Source: Bacteroidota bacterium
GTDB taxonomy: Bacteria; Bacteroidota; Bacteroidia; Bacteroidales; GCA-2748055
DNA length: 6,608 nucleotides
NCBI GenBank assembly: GCA_030592605.1
Contig: JAUVIT010000104.1
Span: 1 to 6,608, forward strand
Reading direction: 5' to 3'
Shown one piece after another: positions 1-6,107 of this stretch. The notes beneath the pieces are model-generated. The model saw only the letters and a list, made by a program, of their open reading frames with translations, searched no databases and was not told the DNA's origin. Each line of letters opens with the position of its first letter. Positions within the stretch are counted from its first letter, which is position 1. Both the position numbers and the translations under genes were made by a program.

Positions 1-892
1 CATCCATCTTCTCCAGTCCTTCTTCACGCAAGAGCTCCATATCAGTCCCATCACCATTGATAACCAGCGTATTGCTTAGCATATTCGATAAGACATAGCT
101 CCTTTGACGGTCCTTTTCAATAAGTTTGACATAGTGCTGGTTCCCCAGGGCATCGGCAGTCTTTCGTCCAATCCGGCTACCTCCAAGGATCATTATATCG
201 CGTACCTCAAACTGCTTTTTTCCAGAGTATTTGTAAAGCTGTTTTAATCCCGCCTTGCTGCTGATTACATAAACCAGGTCGCCACTTTCGAAGCGGTCAT
301 CCCCTGAAGGCACAATGGTTTGGGCATGCCTGGTAATGGCTACTGCCCTGTATTCCAGACCCTCATTCCCGGGCGTCAGTTCCCGCAAGCTTTTATTGAT
401 AATCGGAGCTTCATCGTCAAGCCTGATCACATACATATGGAGTTTCCCTCCTCCAAACTCAACCACCTCTGTACTCCCGGTTTCCGAAAGCAAACCCACA
501 ATCTCACGAGCCGCAATCTTTTCCGGATAAATCATATAATCTATCCCGAGGTTCTCAAATATTTCTTTGTTGGCTGGTAAGAGATATTCCTGGTTATCGA
601 TTCTGGCAATGGTTTTCTTGGCCCCAAGCCTTTTACTGAGAATAGCCGAGTTTATATTCACATCTTCCGAGGAGGTGACAGAGATCAAAAGATCGGCTTT
701 CCCGATTTTTGCCTCCTTCAGCTGGGCAATGGAGTTAGCGTTTCCTTCAATGGTCAGCACATCCAATGTACTTCCAATGGACTTCAGGCGATCGCCATCA
801 TTATCAATCACCACCAGATCGTGTTCCTCATGACTGAGCATTTTGGCCAGGTGTGATCCAACTTCGCCAGCTCCCGCAATTACAATACGCAT
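1..892 (-). CDS. trkA: Trk potassium uptake regulator TrkA (partial, C-terminus beyond left edge)
   Basis: Peripheral cytoplasmic protein that binds NAD(H) or other nucleotides and gates the TrkH/TrkG potassium channel. I translated the open frame by hand: 297 codons from an ATG at 890-892, with no stop before the left edge. The first RCK_N (Rossmann) domain starts at once, with GAGEVG at residues 7-12 and the acidic ribose-binding Asp30 at the end of the second strand (VVID). A TrkA_C (RCK_C) domain covers about residues 140-220 (for example ESGDLVYVI at 202-210). A second RCK_N starts near 232 with ILGGSRIG and continues to VINGDGTD (277-284). This is the tandem RCK layout of full-length TrkA, usually about 450 residues, so roughly a third (including the last RCK_C) is missing. 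A 69-nt gap separates it from comEC upstream. I see no clear terminator or strong promoter there, so co-transcription is possible. A trkH gene would be expected just outside the left edge. Confidence 0.93.
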   Translation of the reverse strand, partial: MRIVIAGAGEVGSHLAKMLSHEEHDLVVIDNDGDRLKSIGSTLDVLTIEGNANSIAQLKEAKIGKADLLISVTSSEDVNINSAILSKRLGAKKTIARIDNQEYLLPANKEIFENLGIDYMIYPEKIAAREIVGLLSETGSTEVVEFGGGKLHMYVIRLDDEAPIINKSLRELTPGNEGLEYRAVAITRHAQTIVPSGDDRFESGDLVYVISSKAGLKQLYKYSGKKQFEVRDIMILGGSRIGRKTADALGNQHYVKLIEKDRQRSYVLSNMLSNTLVINGDGTDMELLREEGLEKMD

Positions 893-961
893 AGTCTTAT
901 AAATTGCAACAGGGCAAAATAACAGATAATTGTCCAATTGTAGGCATGGAAATCTCATTTT

Positions 962-3082
962 TTACCATCTTTTCACATAAGCTCCATACCGATCAGTCAA
1001 ATATATCCGGTCCCATTCAGCCTTCATTCTCTCTTTATACCAGCTACGGTTCGATCCATCTATCAAAAGGTCCACTTTCGTCATCCAACCTTCCTCCTGA
1101 AGTCCCTCCATCACAGGTTCTCCGGAAAGAAGAACGAAATCGGGCCGTTTAGCCCGATGACATGCCGAATCGCCATAAACACTATCCCACACCTGCTCAT
1201 CCACATATGCTGTAAGCACCAGGCCTTCATACCTGCATCCCCCAAATAACCATGCTCCCTCAGCCACCTGCGTACAAACAGAAATCCTTCCTGCAGCCCT
1301 TACCCCCTCCTCCACCTCGCAAAGATGGTTCGTATAAATCCTGCTGCTCCAGTTTAGTGTTCTGTATGCCTTCATATAATCCCGTGATGAGCTGTCCCTG
1401 TACCAGCAATAGTGGTCCACCCATCTTCCCTCACGGATGGTAAGCATGGAGGCTCCTTTGAAATGTGCTATGACCAGTTCGGATGAGGAACGACGCTTCA
1501 AGCCGGAACAGGCGTTTCCCAGTAGCAAGACAGAAATCAACAATCCCACCGGAAATAGAGTCCTCCTCCTGCCATAAAGCGATATGATTCCAAGTAGCAG
1601 AACCAGGAGCCAGATCAGAAGGCTAAATCGATCCAGCTGTAAGCCGGATTGCACTGCACCGGGCAGGGAGGAGAGGTACTCCATGGAGCGGTTCATCAGT
1701 CGGGCCAGCTCCACTAACACGAAAGAACTCAAGCCCTCCATGATGCCGGCTAAAACAAAGGGAACCGAGCAGACAAAAATGGCAATTAAGAGACTGAGTA
1801 TAGGTATTGCTATCAAACTGCTTACTAGCGAATAGATGGGCAACTGATGAAAATAGTAGATCACAAGAGGTGCAGTGGAGAGCTGGGCTGCAAGACTCAC
1901 CGAAGTGGCTTCCCATATCCAACGCAGGATCCGGTTTTTCGGCCGGACCACACGCCTTACATACGGGTGCAGAGTGATGATGCCGATAATTGCTGCGTAG
2001 GAAAGCTGGAAACCAACATCCATAAGTCTTCCCGGCTCTATCAACACCAGCAGAAACGCAGATGTAAGGATCACGTTGAGTGCATGACCCCGCTCTCCCA
2101 TCATGCGACTGGCAGAAAAAAAGGAGAACATGGTAACCGATCTGCAAACAGAGGAGGAAAATCCGGTGACAAATGCATAGAACCAAAGGAGTCCCACTAC
2201 CAACACTGTGCGCTCTATCCCCTTCCTGAAGATTAAGCTCATCCACCCGGTCATATATTGTAAAACCCACCAGATCAGACCCACATGCAAACCTGATACG
2301 GCCAGCAGATGCATTCCTCCGGCGGCTGTGTAGGCCTGGCGCATATCATCGGTCAGAGAAGAACGATCGCCCAGACAGACTGCCTTTAACAGGCTTACCT
2401 CATCCAGGGAACCATGCCAGTGTTCAGATACCAGGGTTCTAATGTGAGCAGGAGAAAAGCTCTTCCGGACGCCTGAAATCTCCCTGTTGTATCGGAAGCC
2501 TATTGCATCCCCGGAAGCGTAAAAACGATACCAGCAATTTTTCCTTCCCATGATGGATCTGTAATCGGGCGATCCGGGATTCCCACTGTTTCGAATAGCT
2601 ACCAAAGTGCCATAAAATTGCCATATCTCACCCGAAGCAGGCAACAGGGAATCACCCGGGGTACTCAGATAACATTTAATAAGCGTAGAGACCCGGCAGA
2701 TGGTATCGGCCGAAGTTAGCTGGTGGACCTTCAAATCAAAGATGTGGGCATAGCTCTCCGATGAAGGCGATCCGCATACCTCACCCCTCACAAGTACCCA
2801 TTGATCCACAGGTAAGCCGGGATCAACAGGCCGTGAACGAGTTCCGGTCCCGACTCCAATAATAAAAATGAGGAGACACAGGAGCAGGGAGATGAGCCAT
2901 GTATGCGCTCTCGGCCTCCTGCTTTGCCATATGAAAATTATAGTTATCAGCACCCATAGGATAAGCGGGAGGATGATCAGCTCACGCATATGATTTGATG
3001 TGAACCACCGGAACCCGGTCAACACGCCACCAGAGAAAGGGACCAGGACGCGCAGCATGGGAATTTTTCGCAGATCGAACAT
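962..3082 (-). CDS. comEC: ComEC/Rec2-family competence protein, DNA-uptake membrane channel
   Basis: Inner-membrane protein thought to form the channel that carries single-stranded DNA into the cell during natural transformation. It has 706 residues. The N-terminus has hydrophobic segments (about 8-23, 35-52, 61-78) and then a soluble DUF4131/OB-like region (about 90-200). The competence domain (about 230-500) carries the family signature: LLKAVCLGDRSSL, then GGMHLLAVSGLHVGLI at 255-270, followed by many membrane helices. The C-terminal part (about 530-706) sits where other ComEC proteins have a metallo-beta-lactamase domain, but no HxHxDH metal motif is present. Its ending (LLIDGSNRSWYKERMKAEW, then GAYVKRW) resembles what I know of Bacteroidota ComEC. 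The ATG at 3080-3082 is chosen because an in-frame stop lies only ten codons upstream (3110-3112) and the sequence RKIPMLRVLVPF is a usual start for this family. Divergent from the dihydroorotate dehydrogenase-like gene, with trkA downstream in the same direction. Confidence 0.93.
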   Translation of the reverse strand: MFDLRKIPMLRVLVPFSGGVLTGFRWFTSNHMRELIILPLILWVLITIIFIWQSRRPRAHTWLISLLLCLLIFIIGVGTGTRSRPVDPGLPVDQWVLVRGEVCGSPSSESYAHIFDLKVHQLTSADTICRVSTLIKCYLSTPGDSLLPASGEIWQFYGTLVAIRNSGNPGSPDYRSIMGRKNCWYRFYASGDAIGFRYNREISGVRKSFSPAHIRTLVSEHWHGSLDEVSLLKAVCLGDRSSLTDDMRQAYTAAGGMHLLAVSGLHVGLIWWVLQYMTGWMSLIFRKGIERTVLVVGLLWFYAFVTGFSSSVCRSVTMFSFFSASRMMGERGHALNVILTSAFLLVLIEPGRLMDVGFQLSYAAIIGIITLHPYVRRVVRPKNRILRWIWEATSVSLAAQLSTAPLVIYYFHQLPIYSLVSSLIAIPILSLLIAIFVCSVPFVLAGIMEGLSSFVLVELARLMNRSMEYLSSLPGAVQSGLQLDRFSLLIWLLVLLLGIISLYGRRRTLFPVGLLISVLLLGNACSGLKRRSSSELVIAHFKGASMLTIREGRWVDHYCWYRDSSSRDYMKAYRTLNWSSRIYTNHLCEVEEGVRAAGRISVCTQVAEGAWLFGGCRYEGLVLTAYVDEQVWDSVYGDSACHRAKRPDFVLLSGEPVMEGLQEEGWMTKVDLLIDGSNRSWYKERMKAEWDRIYLTDRYGAYVKRW

Positions 3083-3152
3083 GATGTTCAGGAAGATCTT
3101 TTGACAAATTCATGCTGCGAAAAGAAAAATATCTGCTATTCTTTACATTTTA

Positions 3153-3183
3153 TTTGAACCTTTCATACATGTTTATAGTTTTA
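3153..3183 (+). promoter_or_regulatory. Candidate Bacteroidota-type promoter for the dihydroorotate dehydrogenase-like gene
   Basis: TTTG at 3153-3156 is followed after 19 nt by TAGTTTTA at 3176-3183. This fits the Bacteroidota sigma pattern (-33 TTTG, -7 TAnnTTTG) in seven of eight positions of the -7 box, with the usual spacing. Transcription would start around 3190, about 30 nt before the ATG at 3220. The surrounding 3083-3219 region is very AT-rich and is the divergent intergenic space shared with comEC. No comparably good promoter was found for comEC. The match is short, so it remains a candidate. Confidence 0.4.
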
Positions 3184-3219
3184 TATACAGAATTATATAA
3201 AACGCATAATCTTATTCAA

Positions 3220-4227
3220 ATGGCAACACTTACAACACAACACATGGGAGTCACCCTGAAGAACCCTCTGATCTTGGGTGCATGCAATCTCTCAAATAAT
3301 CTTGACAAACTTAAGGAGGCCGAAAAGGCAGGCGTAGCTGCTGTGGTTTACCGTTCTCTGTTTGAAGAGCAGATTCAGCTTGAAGACAATGATTTAAGCA
3401 ACCAGCTTGAAGCTTACGATGAACGCAATGCCGAAATGATCAATCTCTTTCCTAAAATTGAACATGGCGGACCCAAAGAGCATATACATAATCTCAAACA
3501 GGTTGTTGAAGGGCTATCGATTCCCGTATTTGCAAGTCTTAATGCTGTATATAAGGAATCATGGGTTGAATATGCCTTACAGCTGGAAGCAGCAGGTGTT
3601 GCCGGGCTTGAACTGAATTTCTTTTCTGTACCCCGCGATTTTGACAAAAGCGGTCACGATGTGATCCTTCAGCAGATCGAATTTCTGAAAGCAGTAAAAG
3701 CAGCTGTAAAAATTCCGGTAAGTGTAAAGTTGAGCCCCTTCTATACCAATGTGCTGAAAACCATCAAGGATATGGATGCTGCCGGAGCCGATGCCTTTAT
3801 TCTGTTCAACAGGCTGTTTGAACCGGACATCGATGTGGAAGCTGAAAAGCATGTTTCTCCATGGAACCTCAGCACACACAGCGACCACCGTCTATCCATC
3901 CGTTATATCGGTCTGACCCACGGAAACCTGAATGCCAGTGTGGCTGCCAACAACGGCATCTACGAGGGAATCGATATTGTGAAGATGATCCTGGCTGGTG
4001 CCAGCGCCGTTGAAGCTGTAAGCACCTTCTATCACAATGGTGTGGGATATGCTGCCGAGATGTTAAAGGAACTTGAAGAGTGGATGGATCGCAAGAACTA
4101 CGATTCTATTGAAGCTTTCAGGGGAACACTGAGCAGCAAATCCATCAACGATCCCTTCGTTTACAAGCGTGCCCAGTATATCGATATGCTTCTTAAATCG
4201 GAAGAGCATTTCAACGCTGTGATTTAG
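3220..4227 (+). CDS. Dihydroorotate dehydrogenase-like flavoprotein
   Basis: Predicted cytoplasmic FMN-binding TIM-barrel protein of 335 residues, related to class 1 dihydroorotate dehydrogenases. Visible family landmarks: NPLILGACNLS (15-25), IPVFASLNA (101-109), GLELNFF (129-135), IPVSVKLSPF (165-174, with the conserved Lys170), AGADAFILFN (188-197) and the phosphate-loop region NNGIYEGIDIVKMILAGAS (244-262). The loop that in class 1A enzymes reads ELNLSCPN, with the catalytic Cys, reads ELNFFSVP here, putting Ser136 at the base position and losing the substrate-binding Asn. It therefore looks like the separate 'dihydroorotate dehydrogenase-like' subfamily, and a role in pyrimidine synthesis cannot be assumed. 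The frame is open back to an ATG at 3112, but I prefer the ATG at 3220: the extra 36 residues are low-complexity, AT-rich and contain the promoter candidate, while MATLTTQHMGVTLKNP is a normal start. Monocistronic by appearance, ending in a strong terminator. Confidence 0.85.
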   Translation: MATLTTQHMGVTLKNPLILGACNLSNNLDKLKEAEKAGVAAVVYRSLFEEQIQLEDNDLSNQLEAYDERNAEMINLFPKIEHGGPKEHIHNLKQVVEGLSIPVFASLNAVYKESWVEYALQLEAAGVAGLELNFFSVPRDFDKSGHDVILQQIEFLKAVKAAVKIPVSVKLSPFYTNVLKTIKDMDAAGADAFILFNRLFEPDIDVEAEKHVSPWNLSTHSDHRLSIRYIGLTHGNLNASVAANNGIYEGIDIVKMILAGASAVEAVSTFYHNGVGYAAEMLKELEEWMDRKNYDSIEAFRGTLSSKSINDPFVYKRAQYIDMLLKSEEHFNAVI

Positions 4228-4253
4228 CAGAAAGTCTTAAGTTATTAATAGAT

Positions 4254-4285
4254 GGAGCTGTCTCAATGAGGCGGCTCCTTTTTTT
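4254..4285 (+). terminator. Rho-independent terminator of the dihydroorotate dehydrogenase-like gene
   Basis: The arms GGAGCTGTCTC (4254-4264) and GAGGCGGCTCC (4268-4278) form an 11-bp stem with two G-U wobbles and an AAT loop, followed by seven T (4279-4285). It starts 26 nt after the TAG stop of the plus-strand gene. It overlaps the last codons and the TGA of the convergent marR. Read on the minus strand, the two wobbles become C-A mismatches and no T-tract follows, so it should mainly stop plus-strand transcription. Confidence 0.85.
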
Positions 4286-4718
4286 GTGCTCTGTAAGCTG
4301 ACATATTGCATGTTAACTTTCTGAATAAACTGAGGAACACATCTCTTTCCTCATCTGTAAAATCATTCAGAACCTCACTTATGTAGGAATCATTGGTATA
4401 ATTTATGGTAGAGCAAATCTCTTTACCTGAACCTGTGAGGTTAATCAGTGCTTTTCTACGGTTCTCTTTGGGGACAACCCGGTTTACCATATTAATATTT
4501 ACAAGTCCGTCCACCGTTCGACTCACCGTACTTTTGTCCAGAGAGAGACTTTTTGCCAGATCAGAGACTGAAATTTCATTGCTCTTTTCAATTTCCAATA
4601 GCGTGTGACATTGTGCCAGGCTGATTCCATTGCAGCAGGAGGCATTGTTCTGTAGAAATAATTCCTGGTCGAAATCCCTTAGGATCTCTCTGAATTTTTG
4701 AATATATGCTTTATTCAT
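4263..4718 (-). CDS. MarR-family transcriptional regulator, cysteine-rich, linked to hgcAB
   Basis: DNA-binding winged-helix protein of 151 residues, the normal MarR size, expected to act as a dimer on palindromic operators. The helix-turn-helix lies at about 49-80 (ISVSDLAKSLSLDKSTVSRTVDGL, here split over residues 49-72), followed by the wing with VVPKENRRKALINLT (81-95), including the family's basic Arg residues. The flanking helices (4-45 and 105-143) form the dimer region. Notable are five cysteines: the vicinal pair Cys28-Cys29 and Cys37 in the N-terminal dimer region, plus Cys102 and Cys137. Such thiols could sense a metal, metalloid or oxidant, but that is inference. It lies 30 nt after the hgcB stop in the same direction, with no terminator visible between them, so it is probably the third gene of the hgcAB transcript. 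The final codons (KKEPPH and stop) are formed by the terminator of the convergent gene. Confidence 0.88.
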   Translation of the reverse strand: MNKAYIQKFREILRDFDQELFLQNNASCCNGISLAQCHTLLEIEKSNEISVSDLAKSLSLDKSTVSRTVDGLVNINMVNRVVPKENRRKALINLTGSGKEICSTINYTNDSYISEVLNDFTDEERDVFLSLFRKLTCNMSAYRAQKKEPPH

Positions 4719-4748
4719 AATTAATGATTCTTAGTTAAAGCTAGTTGA

Positions 4749-5045
4749 TCAACAGCATGCTTCGTTTCCCCCGCAATCGCAGTTTGGTTCCGTTCCTTTC
4801 AGGAAGCTGTAGATAACTGCAGCGGCACAACCCACACCCTGCTTAACTGTTAGTGCCCCGGGAACACAGTTTAGTACGCATGCGCCACACTCCATACACT
4901 TGTCCGGCTTGACCACCTCCGCCTTTTTGCCAGCCATATCAAACACATTGTGGGGACATACTTCGATACAAAGACGGCATCCGATACATTTGGAAGGATC
5001 GTACTCCAGGCTTGCCACATTCTTCAAATAGATTTGAGTATCCAT
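4749..5045 (-). CDS. hgcB: HgcB, two-[4Fe-4S] ferredoxin of mercury methylation
   Basis: Small cytoplasmic electron carrier (98 residues) that partners HgcA: it is thought to reduce the HgcA corrinoid to Co(I) and may deliver or receive mercury through cysteine thiols. Two ferredoxin cluster motifs are complete: Cys20, 23, 26 and 30 (CIGCRLCIEVCP) and Cys50, 53, 56 and 60 (CMECGACVLNCVP). The second contains the CMECGAC stretch typical of HgcB rather than general ferredoxins. Beyond the clusters come Cys73 (in GVGCAAAV), the position known to matter in Desulfovibrio HgcB, and a tail with Cys89, Cys91 and the terminal pair Cys97-Cys98. That makes 13 Cys in 98 residues. The ATG at 5043-5045 lies one nucleotide after the hgcA stop codon, which implies translational coupling. 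Alone it could pass for an ordinary bacterial ferredoxin, but motif, tail and position after hgcA settle the call. Confidence 0.95.
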   Translation of the reverse strand: MDTQIYLKNVASLEYDPSKCIGCRLCIEVCPHNVFDMAGKKAEVVKPDKCMECGACVLNCVPGALTVKQGVGCAAAVIYSFLKGTEPNCDCGGNEACC

Positions 5046-5046
5046 G

Positions 5047-6060
5047 CTAAAGCAAGTTAGATATGATGATCAGGACCAGGCCAGAAAGAGCAAATACAAT
5101 CTGGATGGGCACAAAGATTCCCATCTCTTTCCTGACACCACTTAGTGAGGTATAGGTACTGGCTCCTGTAAAGTTCATAGTGAGATAGGACGAAATGGCC
5201 CCTGAAATTAAAAACCAGGCAAGCGTTGAGAGAATGCTTATATCCGTGCGTCCAAAGAGCATTATGAATGCAAACACAAAGAGTCCGGCCACCAGTCCCT
5301 TCCCGGCAAAATGCCGGAAGGGCAAAAACGGTAAAAGAAAAGGAGCCAGGAATGCACCGCTGATATAGGCTGCCAGGAGATACAGACCAGAGTTCAGGCC
5401 CGCTTTCCACATGAGAACAAATGAATATCCTTCTGAATGAATCCCGGACAAGAGCAGCAGTAAGATGAAGGCCACAAACAAGTAGCGCAGAGAGTTGGCC
5501 AGCTCAACTGCCGTTAAAATAAGTCTGTCCTTGAATTCAAACTTTACAGTTCGGGCAGCTTCATCTTTCTTGTAATTCGCAGAGATGTATTCTTTTATAT
5601 CCTCTGAGCGTACGGGACCAAATCTGACCGAAAAACCGCTGGCCTCCTTTACTTTCTGTGCTGAAACTCCGGGAGCCCCCAGCTGTGGTACAATTAGTCG
5701 CCTGTGGGATACATAGAGGGTCAACTGGGTTTCCCTCACCTGCCTGATCAGTTCATCACTCCCGAAGGTCCCTTTCCCGGCTGCACACCATACATTAATG
5801 CCGTAGGTTTCCAGGACCAGGATCCACGCATCCAATCCGCTCAGGCTTCTACGTACCTGATCAAAACTGAGCTTGTAATTTGCTGTAACGATTACTTCGG
5901 AATCTTTCCCGGGCCTTCCAAGCCTGTATAATCCTGGCTTTACCCGGTACCGGTTTCTTCCAATGGAAAACCTGACACGCAAGGTTCCCAGGCGGTCCTC
6001 AAGCGACCAGCTTGATTTGACTTCCGGGGGGCTGACAACTGTAAGTGTAGAAAAGTCCAT
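5047..6060 (-). CDS. hgcA: HgcA, corrinoid membrane protein of mercury methylation
   Basis: Membrane-bound corrinoid methyltransferase that gives a methyl group to Hg(II) to form methylmercury. The protein has 337 residues, the family's usual length. The N-terminal cytoplasmic domain (about 1-175) resembles the corrinoid-binding domain of the acetyl-CoA pathway protein CFeSP. It carries the diagnostic cap-helix motif NVWCAAGK at 89-96, in which Cys92 should be the lower axial cobalt ligand (Cys93 in Desulfovibrio ND132), continuing as GTFGSDEL. The C-terminal half has five hydrophobic segments at about 184-206, 224-246, 253-269, 274-296 and 315-336, matching the five-helix HgcA membrane domain that CFeSP lacks. 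The ATG at 6058-6060 is preceded by an in-frame TGA nine codons or fewer upstream, so the start cannot move far. It follows def by 47 nt with no terminator and no clear promoter between them, and is coupled to hgcB. No truncation or frameshift is seen. Confidence 0.97.
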   Translation of the reverse strand: MDFSTLTVVSPPEVKSSWSLEDRLGTLRVRFSIGRNRYRVKPGLYRLGRPGKDSEVIVTANYKLSFDQVRRSLSGLDAWILVLETYGINVWCAAGKGTFGSDELIRQVRETQLTLYVSHRRLIVPQLGAPGVSAQKVKEASGFSVRFGPVRSEDIKEYISANYKKDEAARTVKFEFKDRLILTAVELANSLRYLFVAFILLLLLSGIHSEGYSFVLMWKAGLNSGLYLLAAYISGAFLAPFLLPFLPFRHFAGKGLVAGLFVFAFIMLFGRTDISILSTLAWFLISGAISSYLTMNFTGASTYTSLSGVRKEMGIFVPIQIVFALSGLVLIIISNLL

Positions 6061-6061
6061 G

Positions 6062-6076
6062 ATGGTTTCGTACCAT
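6062..6076. repeat. Short inverted repeat directly upstream of the hgcA start codon
   Basis: ATGGT (6062-6066) and ACCAT (6072-6076) are perfect inverted 5-bp arms around a 5-nt spacer, ending one nucleotide before the hgcA ATG on the minus strand. It could be an RNA hairpin at the ribosome site or part of an operator for the linked MarR protein. It is short enough to arise by chance, and a similar palindrome was not found before marR. Confidence 0.3.
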
Positions 6077-6107
6077 ATCTTTCAAGAAAAAACTGGCTGT
6101 CTTACTC

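Noticed and set aside
893..961. CAATTG palindrome and a TATTTTG element between comEC and trkA as operator or promoter
   Set aside because: The palindrome is only six bases, and the TATTTTG box is one base short of the TAnnTTTG pattern with no convincing upstream element.
1623..2270. A 215-codon minus-strand frame and a 129-codon plus-strand frame (1847-2236) inside comEC
   Set aside because: Both lie wholly within comEC, which has clear family motifs through this stretch; the alternative translations are rich in Cys, His and Ser with no recognisable domain.
5047..6060. Possible corrinoid iron-sulfur protein subunit of the acetyl-CoA pathway instead of HgcA
   Set aside because: The Cys in NVWCAAGK and the five membrane helices are HgcA features; no other acetyl-CoA pathway gene is in the window and hgcB follows directly.
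6062..6107. T-run (six T on the minus strand) after def as an intrinsic terminator
   Set aside because: No stem of useful length precedes the T-run, so it was not called.
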